From assembly GCA_028455995.1 (NCBI GenBank), contig JABELC010000010.1:310001-374000 (forward strand): 64,000 nucleotides of DNA. The letters run 5' to 3'. Both the position numbers and the translations under genes were made by a program. Source of the stretch: Scleromitrula shiraiana. Its lineage: Eukaryota > Ascomycota > Leotiomycetes > Helotiales > Sclerotiniaceae. Numbering within the stretch: position 1 is the first letter of the stretch; every line of letters starts with the position of its first letter. A model generated the notes under the pieces. That model did not search any database and was not told the DNA's origin. It saw only the letters and a program-made list of their open reading frames with translations. Shown piece by piece: positions 1 to 10,017 of this stretch.

Positions 1-169
1 GTACTTGTGGTCTATCACCAGTAAGTTCGTCATATGGCCAATTCTTGATACTAAGAATTTGCTGTGCATCAGCTTGAGGCCGTAACTCTCTAGCATCATG
101 AAAGAAGTACGAAACTGATGTATAAGTCGTTCCAAAATCCAAACCAATAATGAACTTTTGTTGAGACAT
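1..169 (-). CDS. Hsp70-like ATPase, N-terminal 56 residues only
   Basis: The frame opens at an ATG at 169 and runs left off the window edge, so only the N-terminus is visible. Residues 7-20 read IIGLDFGTTYTSVS, the phosphate-1 loop of the actin/Hsp70 nucleotide-binding fold, followed by an IKNWP motif. Fungal Hsp70-like proteins of the HspA12 type have this pattern, whereas canonical cytosolic Hsp70 starts GIDLGTTYS. It is expected to bind ATP and probably clients, but the substrate-binding part lies outside. The family call is sound from the loop; the subfamily is inferred. No intron is seen in the visible part. Confidence 0.75.
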   Translation of the reverse strand, partial: MSQQKFIIGLDFGTTYTSVSYFFHDARELRPQADAQQILSIKNWPYDELTGDRPQV

Positions 170-921
170 GGCTCCAGAAATAGTTGATGAAATTATGAAG
201 ATGGATTTGGGATTGTAATGCAGAAGTGCTGTCTTCAAAGATACAACAATATCTTCAAAATTTTAGAGGTTGTAACTACGAACGAAAGTCTTCAAGGTCA
301 GATGCAAATACAAAAGAATCTGTTATCATTCACTTATTATTTTCAAAATCAAAAGTTGTGAATTCTAGAGGAAAACCTTCCAATGTTGAAAATTTGTTTG
401 CTTACAACAATAAATTTGCTTGAGTGAATTTATATCCTCATATCAACAAATAATTAGAAAAATAATAAAAAATTTGTTTACTTACAACAATAAAATTATT
501 TGGGTGAATTTGAATTCTCATATCAACAAATAATTAAAATTTGTTTGCTTACAACAATAAAATTGCTTGAGTGAATTTGAATCCTCATATCAACAAATGA
601 TTAGAAAAATAATGAAAAATTTGTTTGCTTACAACAATAAAATTGCTTGAGTGAATTTGAATCCTCATATCAACAAGTAATTAAGAAAACAAGAAAATGT
701 CTAAGTAATCTCACCTGTACTGAGATTTATCTAAGTAATCTCACCTATACTGAATTTTCTGGAAGTTATCTTGACTTTTCCTTACCATAGATACGCAGCA
801 CTTCAATATTCCGTTAATACCATTTCAAATTTATTGCTCCCCATATCACAATCACACTGCATTTGGAAAGGCAAATCTTTATTCATTGAATCTTCTTAGC
901 ACGAATTGATTTTACGCCAAA
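170..921. other. Intergenic region between divergent genes
   Basis: This is the shared upstream region of the Hsp70-like gene (minus) and the 877-aa gene (plus). It holds the minisatellite listed separately and, at about 698-755, a short doubled stretch (CTAAGTAATCTCACCT twice). No gene is supported; short frames here run through the repeat. Confidence 0.7.
390..685. repeat. Four-copy minisatellite, 66-80 bp unit
   Basis: Four head-to-tail copies of an AT-rich unit begin near 390, 469, 537 and 617. Each holds the segments TTTGTTTGCTTACAACAATAA and then CTCATATCAACAA. Copies differ by a few substitutions and by a short AGAAAAATAATRAAA spacer that is absent from the second copy. It lies between two divergent genes. 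Confidence 0.85.
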
Positions 922-3653
922 ATGCCTTCTTGGAAATTGGACGAAGATGCAGCTACGTTTGCTTGGCTAGACTTCTGCATCGAATCTGAGCAGGATTTTA
1001 AGGACACCATCGGAGATCATCTAATCAAGGTAGGATATCTTCGGCGTTCATATAAGAGCGTGCAAAGTCGACTCATATTGCTTGAGAGAATCTACCACGA
1101 GGAGAATACAAAAAGTGGACGCAAAAAAACTCGAAAATTAAGACACATTCTAGCAGAAGGCTCTCAATGTCTTTTGTTTCCTCCAGCACAGCTGCAACAG
1201 GATATTGAAATTAAATTACGGGATTACAGGAGAACTCACGAAGCAGCAAATCTCAGCAAATCTCAAAATGCCTCTACATCTCAGAATATACAACCAGAAG
1301 TTGAATTTCAAGAATCTGTTTCAAACAACCCATCAATACCACAACACGAACATAAGAAGCGGGCTAGAGAAGCAAACCCATTGGAACTTCTCCCACGCAA
1401 AAAGCTGCGTCGCATGGAGGTATGTGAGTCTGGATAATTTGATAAAGAAAGTTCTAATTTGACGCAGGATGCCTCATCAATACCACCAAGTAAAAATGCC
1501 ACCCATAGTTCTGAAGCACTTACAAGTTTAGCGCCTCATGCGTTGCTAGAAAAAGAGCAGAATCATCTATTTAAAACCAAATCCACGAATGAGGTACCCA
1601 CAATCGAAAACGAAAAGCGGAAGAGCCATCCACGACGCGAAGTTGAAAAAAGCAAAAGCCATGCGACTACAAATAGACGTCCGATCAAACAGCCCATCTC
1701 CAGAATTGGAAGAAGCGATCTGGAGAAATTATTGAAGCAAAAACAGGAGGAAGTAGAAGAGATGCGCGTACAATGGAACGCCGACATTCGGGCTTTGTAT
1801 GAAGAGAACGAAAGGATGAAAAAAGCAGAAGAAGACCGTGACATCAAGATTGCTAGCATGGAAGAAGCAATCAAGGAAGGTTCGCTCGAAAAAGACTTTT
1901 TTGATAAGAACCAAGATATTTTTCAGTTGAGGAAGCAGCTTTTTGAACTGCGGGAAGCGAAGCTGGCTATTGAGAATTCAAAACAACTTAAGTTTTCGGC
2001 GATAAAAGCCGCTATGAAAACTATGGAATTCGCTTTGGATTCTATGATACAGTTTTTTGATGATTCAGTTAGACCGCGAATTCCAGAAAATTTGGAGAGA
2101 GATCTTGACCAGTTGGTCAATTCGGCATTCGGAACAACAACTGGCACGTACGATGGCATGAGAAAAATGAAGAGCTTGGCTCTCAGGCTTGGCTCACCTG
2201 CACTAATGAATATGTTAACCGTCGGAAGTTTGAAAGCCTGGGTTTTCGAGACGGGCTTTCCCCGGTTGGAAATAAGTAGCTTAGAGTTTCTTGACTCTTA
2301 CAGAGAAGTTGTCGGGTTTCTTGGTGGGTCACCCAATTCCGTTTTTATCTTTTATGTGCTAATTATGTGATAGCTGGTGAGGAAAAACTTAGGGGAATCG
2401 AAGTAGCGGCGTATAGGCAATACATGAACAAGCAATATTTCAAAGAACATCTTATACCTAGGACAGCAGAAAATTTGGCACGTCGACTGTCGAAAACTCT
2501 GAGTCAGTTGTTCAACCAGGGATCTGATGAAAACGAGTTCTCATTCCACACATGGGGGGAAGAAGAGGAATCATGGACACACCGAAAACATCACTACGAG
2601 AAGTTATTTGAAGCTGCTTTGCTGTTGAAGAGCGAATCGATTTTGACGGAGGATACGTATACTTTTGAATCCGATATCCTCGAGGATGTAGTTGGTAGGA
2701 CCGTCAACCAACCAATGCCATGGTTAACCATATCGTTCCGTGCTTTTCAAAAAGCACAAGATGATGAAACGAATACACTGTTGCAGACGAAAAACTTCGC
2801 TACTTCGGTAACAAACGGCCTTCTATGTCGAAATCAAGTGACTATAACACTAGTGAGGCAGCCCTACGAGAGTGGATTTGGAGGATTTACTCACGGAAAC
2901 ATCTACGATGAGGATGATGGAAGGGAACAAATTCACGCTGAGGAGACCCGGCCTGTTGCACAGTGCAATCCAAGCCCGTCTGAAGAGAATGTTTCCAATT
3001 CCCGAGATATCCAACACACATTAGAGTCAGAGAACTCATCGAAACATTCTACTGGAGGTCTTCATAAAGATCCCCCTTTCGATGGACCGGAATCCGTGGC
3101 AGATTCACAGGAGTCCGAGGCGAACTTTGCTATCACGCCAACCGACAGGAGATTTCGGAACCCAAATGATCGCAATCCTCCCCATATCAATACACAAAAA
3201 GCAAACCATGAGCCAGCTTCGAATACTGTTAAGCTGGGCCGCAGAATGGGAGATGTCTCTGAAGAAATAACAAAGGGTTATGTACCTCGCTTAAGCGGAT
3301 CTATTCTGAAATCATTGAGTCGTGAATCTGCTGCAGGTACAGATTCTGACGAGGGTTCCGAAGAGGATTCCGAGGACTCCTCGGATGGTTCTCAATCCAA
3401 TTCAGTTGGAGGTGAACATGATGAAGATTTTGTTATCAAAAAGCCCAAGATGAATTCTAAAAACCCGAAAGCTTCTGCGCCGAAACCAAAAGCTGTAGTT
3501 GGCTCACGAGTCAAAAAGCAGAAGTCCGCCAAACGCAAGGGGATGGCTGGGTCATCCAAGATGATGAGTGGAGCATTGACTAGCGGAGGCTCACGGTCGT
3601 GGAAGGAAGCGGACCATCTGGATCAGTATGATGAAGTCGGCCTTGTTGAGTAG
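922..3653 (+). CDS. Hypothetical 877-aa coiled-coil protein, Myb/SANT-like N-terminus
   Basis: Three exons: 922-1419, 1468-2323 and 2374-3653. The introns (1420-1467, GTATGT...CAG; 2324-2373, GTGGGT...TAG) restore one frame of 878 codons with stop. The N-terminus (WKLDEDAATFAWLDFC...KSVQSRL) looks like a short Myb/SANT-type fold; this is a resemblance only. A strongly charged coiled coil spans about residues 250-345. The C-terminal third is Ser/Asp/Glu-rich with SDEGSEEDSEDSSDG and then a Lys-rich stretch (KKPK, KPKAVVGSRVKKQKSAKRKG) that resembles nuclear localisation signals. A nuclear DNA- or chromatin-binding role is a guess from composition. I do not recognise the family. The first ATG after the promoter is taken as the start. 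Confidence 0.85.
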
Positions 3654-4995
3654 GTTAATATGCGTATAAGTCTTGGCGAATTTTGTTTGCATTGTTTCTA
3701 TTCTTTTTTTATGTGGATTGAGGTTGAGGTTTCTCAGAGCACAGATACGGGATGGATTATTGCGAATTTTCTAATAATTATGTCAGAATAGATAGAGCGT
3801 TATTGTGTTGATTATAAAATCTGTGGGTGATTAAAGACTATCAGTCTTCATCCTATAATGAAATTTCGATTTGAAAACCTTTTATTTCACGGTTTGATCA
3901 GATACCATTGGTTCCATATTGATTTTGGCTCTGATGCATGTCAATGATATGGCCCTTCATAGGTGTTCGGAAAAGGAATGCGAATACTAGTTATCAACAT
4001 AAGAAGACACGGTTCATAGGCAATGACAAATGAGAACTAGATAGTGAACTCTTGAAGGAGTCTAAGGGGATACTTTGGTATGAAACGACTCTTATCACAA
4101 GGTGGCAGGTATCCAGCATGACATGAATATATTAGAGCAAAAGGGTTGCATCGAAATATTCTAGATCCATATCTCTCTACTCATTGCCATATCATGCGCT
4201 ACTCCACTTTCAATTATTATCACAGAATTGTGTCACAACTTCTCTGCTGATATTCTTATGCCATCATGTAACTAATCCATTTTGCATCTTCATCTCGAGC
4301 CTCATGCCCATATTTATACCCCATAGCTTTCCCTCCACCTTTAACTTTTTGCTTACAGCTTCTTTCTGTTGATCTCACCTCGCAATGTGTTCAACTCCGT
4401 TCACAATTATAGCTTAAGAGGAAACAAAACGAGCTACGCTCCACAACCACCACCCTAAACATTCACTTGCAAGTTGCAATCGACGCCTTAGAAAGCCCTT
4501 CCTGACGTTGTCACGTCGGTATACACCTAGTATATGTGCATCATTCGACATGTTACAATGCTCTGGAACTCATTACATGGTTGTTAAGATGATCTTGGTT
4601 CACTCATAAACATTTGTTCACTTGCTATTCACTGGTTTATTGCCCGCTGCCCGACTTCAATTATATAAGGTAGCCATACAAATACATCAGCAGTCAATCT
4701 ACACCTGCATCCCCAACAGTCATTCTTATTACTCTTCACACTACTACCCCAATCATTTACAAGACAAATACTTCATTCGAAGTTAATTGACTTTAAATTT
4801 ATCTTCACTTACAATTCGAATCAAATCTATCATTCTTTTTGACTGTACGTATGGTTTACACTCCTTTCTCTAATTGAATATCCCAACCTTCAAGATAACA
4901 GCTGCCATTGATTCTTGGAGTTGACGCGTGATTGCGTTTCTCTTCACCTTTATTTATCACATTTCATCCGAGACATATCTCAATACTATCCGAAT
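3654..4995. other. Intergenic region without a supported gene
   Basis: I see no conserved reading frame. Codon pattern is random and short frames overlap on both strands. The right half is the likely promoter of the GTPase relic: TATATAAGG lies at about 4664-4672, with pyrimidine-rich stretches after it, as in highly expressed fungal genes. Confidence 0.6.
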
Positions 4996-7900
4996 ATGCC
5001 GGCATCTAGCAAACAAAAGTTGATGGTGGAATTAAAAATGCCAATTGCTACACAGAAACCTGAAAAGAAGCCGAGAAACTGTCAAGTCGAACTCGAAAGT
5101 GTCAGCCTCCTCTACAAAGAAGAAGCGGTAAATAATGGAAAGTTTTTCTTGGGATAATTGTTGAAGTTGAGTGCAAGGCGAGATCTTAAAACCAATTTTC
5201 CCAAGTTGGTGAGGCTATTAGGTAAAGCGGGTAAGTGGCTTTTACAGAATCATACTGCATTTGAATTCATGCTGACCCCGAAATCCGGACAAGATATACA
5301 TCGACGCTAAACCTCCTCGTATGGTGGTGGGCGTTTTGGGTCTCACTGGATGTGGGAAATCTTCGTTGCTGAATGCCATCATTGATGAAGATAGATTGGT
5401 CGCAACAAATGGCATGCGTGCCAGTACGTCAGTGCCGATAGAAATAGCTTACAATTATTCTACCGATCCAGCCAAAAAGTATACCGCAGAAGTAGACTTT
5501 ATCGAAGAGCAAGAGTGGCAACATGAACTCGCTGTTCTTCGGGACGATGTCGATAAACAAAACATTGAGAGTAGTGATAGGATGGAAGAAGGATCCCCGG
5601 TGAAAATTGCTCTTGCAAAATTATCCGCAGTCTATCCTGGTGTAGATGCACAACTCATTACGGATATGACTGCCGAGAAATTGAATCAACTACACGACCT
5701 TTCTCAAATGTTGGGCAAAACCTTAACTATCCAACACCAAGATCCTGTAGAATCCAGGAAAGAAATTAGCCCTTATATTGATAGTGTCAATCAAGGAATT
5801 GAGAGAGCTTCCAGATAATACTGGCGTTTAGTCAAGGCGGGAAAGATCTATACCAGAACGGGATTGTTGAAAAATGGCCTGGTCTTGGTCGACCTACCTG
5901 GGCTGCAGGATTCAACCCCTGCACGGACCAAAATCGCTGAGGCACACATGATCCATTTGGACTATGTTTGGATTGTGGCCGATATAGTGCGTGGTGTCAA
6001 CGAGCAGGTAGCAAGGCACATGTTAGGTAAGGCTTTCAGACGACAACTTGTTCATGGACGGCCGGTATAACGACAAGTATATCACGTTTATAATGACTAA
6101 AACAGATCAAATGGATCCGGTGGAAATTATTGATACTTTAGACCTATCTAATTCAATACTAAGAGAAGACCTTCAACAATAGTCTGCCTATCAGCTGAAG
6201 AAAGTAGCTGCCGAAGCCAATTTAGAAGCAATATGGAAGCAGATTCAGGACATTGAAGAAGAAATACTCAGACTAGATGCAAATATTATAGACTTGATTG
6301 GGTCTCCAGTCCATCATCTTGTTCCGAACAATCGTAAAAGAACATTCAACAAAATCGAGATCGCGACTGAAAGATTCTCTAAAGAAGTGAAAGTACAATT
6401 AGCCGAGAATGAAAAATCACTTAAAGCTTTGGTGCATCATCGAAGAACCCAAAAAGGACTTCAGAAATCTTTGACTGACGTGAGAAGATCTTTGGAAGCT
6501 CTCGAGGCAGCCATCATAAATTCATGTGTACAAGCCCGAAACCACTATACCAAGCAGCATCTTAATATGGAATTTCAGAGTGGTCTAAGTGAGATGGGAG
6601 ATCATGGCGCAGGTATAAGGCGATCTGTGGAGAACTTGAACATCTTCTGTGTTTCGAGCACAACATATCAAAGGCTTCGACAAACTAGAAGCCGGTTCAA
6701 CAATCAACATTCTATTTGCGGTTTCACCAAAGCCAGCACAAATATTCCGGCACTCCAGCAGTATGCTGCAGCACTCAATTTCTTTGAACGAAGACGAAGG
6801 GCAGATGCTTTTCTCACAGAATTGCAGGCTTTTAAGATTGAACTTACCAACTGGGCAAATGAACTACCTGAAAATAGCAAGTGTACAGAACAAAAGTATG
6901 AGTTAAAAATCGCCCTAAAAAACATTTAGATGAGTTGCATTCTGTAAGCTCTGCTGCTTTCGAGTTATACTTGCGATTCGTTCTAACTTTGGATAGGAAT
7001 TTCAAGCAGCCTCATCCAGCATAAAAGGCAGCATCCCAAAATGCTTCGACAGCATCGTCCAAAACATTACTCCTATTCAACCTGATACTTTGGCTGAAGC
7101 TAAAATGACTGCTTTAGAAATCACGAAACTTAATATTGAGATTTCCACGTTAAGGGCCATTTGCGTCCGAAATGGACGATTTACAAACAAAACTCAATCT
7201 TTTGACTTTAATAGCGATATTGCTCAACCATTCAAACAACTCGTCGTCCAACACTGGACAACAGTTTTCCGTAATCAACTTCCTGCATTAATGGAAAGGT
7301 ACAGAATAAGACTTATCAATGCCCTTGACAAATTTTCACATGGAGTCGAACAGTCAACGATGACTATTGCCTCATCCCATGAAAGACTACCCATCAACAA
7401 ACATCAACTAAGCGTACTCGAAAATCTCATTTCAACAGGAGTTTCCGAGTCGATCAAGCAAGCCATTGACGAATCTCGAAGAATCACTAGAGAGATTGAT
7501 AAAGTAATTGAAGATAAGATGCAAAATGCGTACCAAAGATCTTCAAATGAGAAAAGTATTCAATAATCCATCCATTTAAATGAACTACATTATATACACC
7601 TCACTAACTACGCACAGAAAGAGGCTCCCAACAACGAATGCTTGGAGTTCTCAGGGCTCACATCATCACTCATTCTCCCGCTATGCACACCGCCGCCGCA
7701 AAAGAGATGAAGAAGGTGCTATTAAAGCTAGGCATCTCCCTCCGAGCACACAATAAAGAAACATCTCAAACACATTATTTCGCAATCAAACATGCAGTAA
7801 ACAATATCATTAGAGATCAAAAAGTGGTATCTCGCAAGAAAGCGGATAAACACATTTCAGAGAAGAAGTTTTTGCAGGAATGTGTGAGAGATGAATTAGA

Positions 7901-8106
7901 TAGATAGATTGGATCAACAGTGGGGGGAGGATTTGGCTAACAAGGCGATTGAACTATTGCCTGAAACGCCTTTCCCAGAGCAGCATGTTGAGTATCGCCT
8001 GATGTGGATGGGCACGGTTGGGAGGAGGATGACGAGAATGATGAAGGGGAGAGGGATGATGATTCTTGGATTGATGATGAGAGCGAGGGAGATTATGATG
8101 ATTGAT
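4996..8106 (+). pseudogene. Decayed SLIP-GC-like nuclear dynamin-family GTPase
   Basis: The order of conserved blocks matches fungal SLIP-GC-type large GTPases: G1 GLTGCGKSS (about 5339-5365), switch region NGMRAST, G3 DLPG (near 5890), G4 TKTD (near 6100), then helical blocks (CVSSTTYQRL near 6650; RNGRFTNKTQSFDFN near 7170) and an acidic tail. The frame is broken many times. There is a TAA at 5155 with no in-frame splice to the P-loop exon, a TAA at 5816-5818, a +1 shift near 6050 and a TAG at 6180-6182. Further on come a 1-nt loss in an A-run near 6918 (stop at 6927), a stop/shift near 7020-7030, an extra GATA near 7895 (stop at 7905) and a shift before the acidic tail ending at 8106. One intron, 7556-7617, still splices in frame. 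The nonsense codons are all CAA/CAG to TAA/TAG type. The family is often multicopy in related fungi, which would expose it to RIP. Confidence 0.85.
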
Positions 8107-8868
8107 GGTATCGTTTCTTTGCCTATCTCCGCGTGGTGCTGTGTGGTTTTCTCGTCATCTCGGTCTATCTTTATTTCGTGCATATTAGCAGCGTGTTTGT
8201 TTTATCTTTGTTGCGCATGAGAAGGTTCACAAATACTTGATTGTTTATTCAAAGACAATTAGAATCAAAAACACCCCAACGATCAAGAGATACAGGTAAA
8301 TAAGTTCGGATTGTGGGGTGTTTTTGCGATAGATTTAGCAACTTAATGCCTGCAATACATATGTCGATTAGACATCAACCACAGGACACATTATATACCA
8401 AAAGCTTTCGAAGTCTTAATTATTCAATAATCTTTCTCTCATTTCCTTAACTTTCTTAGTGCATTGTTTTCGAACAAACTAATATCAAAGGGTATTCGCT
8501 CTTCTTTTCAGTAAATTCCGCTTCCAATCGTCCTCGCTCCAAAAACCAGGTAACCACAGATTTGTTCCGTCTCAATATGGACAGTGGTGAACATCGAATT
8601 CTGTATTGTAGCCCGATGCGCACGCTATTACTTTCGTTCAACGGCTGTTACGCGAAGCTCTCTGTATTGGAGCATTCGCATCAATCCCTCTCTATTACTA
8701 CCATGCAAGGACCCCAAAATATGTCGATGTTGCGAATGAAGGCGGATTAACCGTTCTGTTGTCGATATTGCAATCCATGCAAAACCCAGACTCCAACTCC
8801 CGAATAAGATGTTTGGTTGCTCTGCAATCATCTTTCTTCCGTCGGCTTCCTGCCACCAACTGATGATT
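8107..8868. other. Intergenic; one possible exon and a hairpin
   Basis: A perfect 13-bp inverted repeat (CAAAAACACCCCA at 8266-8278; its complement at 8314-8326) encloses 35 nt just downstream of the GTPase relic and could be a transcription or 3'-end signal. An 83-codon open stretch at 8612-8863, preceded by a TTGTAG acceptor-like site and a CAG|GTAACC donor-like site at 8549-8555, may be an exon of an unrecognised gene, but no start could be tied to it. Confidence 0.4.
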
Positions 8869-9297
8869 TCATCTTGATCTCAAAGATTCCTCCGATCCTC
8901 TCAGACTCCCCCAGTCCCTCACGCCGCTCCTCCTATCTCTCTTCTCGCTTCTGTTCTCGCCACCCTCTTCAAATCCCCACGGATAGTAAAACATCCTAAC
9001 GACTTTCTCCACGGACCTTTTTGTTTTCAAACTCCCTCCCTCACTTTCGCTATCACTACCCCTCTCCTCTAACTTCGAGTCCAAACTCCCATTCCCGCTC
9101 CTATTCCCAATGCAATCGTATTTTGAAACTGACAAGTTCAGATCTCCTCTCCTCTCACTTTCACTCCTCGACTCATAGCTCCAAGTCACTTCTTGTGTTT
9201 TTGTGATTCCTCCTTCGCTGAGTGAGTATACGTAGGTATATGGTTGATGTTTTGCACGAGGTGTATATTTTTGAGAGTAGAATGCTGTTGGCATGTT
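8869..9297 (-). CDS. Hypothetical 142-aa charged protein
   Basis: Single-exon frame starting at the ATG at 9297 (MPTAFYSQKYTPRAKHQPY). An in-frame upstream extension exists, but it lies partly in transposon-like sequence, so the inner ATG is preferred. The protein has an aromatic N-terminal third with TYVYSLSEGG and a very Ser/Glu/Arg-rich remainder. No signal peptide or membrane segment is seen. I do not recognise a family. The plus strand is also open for shorter stretches, so the existence of the gene rests mainly on its length and fungal-like composition. Confidence 0.4.
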   Translation of the reverse strand, partial: NMPTAFYSQKYTPRAKHQPYTYVYSLSEGGITKTQEVTWSYESRSESERRGDLNLSVSKYDCIGNRSGNGSLDSKLEERGSDSESEGGSLKTKRSVEKVVRMFYYPWGFEEGGENRSEKRDRRSGVRDWGSLRGSEESLRSR

Positions 9298-9447
9298 TAC
9301 GATGATAGTGTGGAATAAGATATTTGGGAGGAATATAGAAATTGGAATTGAAGATACGAAAGAACTCCTGGGAATTGGGGTAATATGCACAGTAAATAGG
9401 AAATACCCAGCCGGTATGGTGGATGAGTGGGGTGAACGCAGCACGAG

Positions 9448-10017
9448 GATCTAGTCCGCCCCATTCGCCAATTTCGTTCATTTACAACTTGATCAGCCAT
9501 CCTATTGATAAATCAACCCATTTTTACAAATAAAGCATCCTATTTAGTCAATTGGTAAACTCATTCATTGATTAAGCAATTTTAAAGATACTGTATCTTT
9601 CTTAAACTTTTATCAATCAACTGGTCAATTCATTAATTAAACAATTTTAAAAATAACTTTTTTTTAATTTCAAATTTTGTTAATCAGTTAATTAATTTAT
9701 TAAGTAAGCAATCATTTTTTTTTTAAAAAAAAAAAATTATTTACTATCAACTTGTAAAAAGATCAAAAACAAAAAGATTATAAACAAAAATATAAAAAAC
9801 TTACAAAGATCATTCAAATTATTATTAATATTATTATAGCGATTATAAAATATTAAATCCATTTTAATCGAAAAATTTAATCTTAAACTGATTAATCAAT
9901 AAAATACTCTATTCGCAAATAATCTCATATTCAAGTTGATCAATAAAGTAGGCCGATTTATCAATGAAATGGCCGATTTGTAAATGAACGAAATTGGCGA
10001 ATAGGGCGAACCAGATC
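9448..10017. mobile_element. RIP-decayed inverted-repeat element, about 570 bp
   Basis: The two ends are inverted copies of each other over about 50 bp or more: left end GATCTAGTCCGCCCCATTCG and right end the complement of GATCTGGTTCGCCCTATTCG, both continuing as CCAATTTCGTTCATTTACAA. Between them is a nearly pure A/T core with long T and A runs and no coding capacity, as left by RIP. I could not fix a target-site duplication, so the exact boundary is uncertain by a few bases. Read as a non-autonomous DNA transposon. Confidence 0.7.

Noticed and set aside
1563..2159. Minus-strand frames within the 877-aa gene
   Set aside because: Mirror images of the coiled-coil codons; the plus-strand gene is consistent over three exons.
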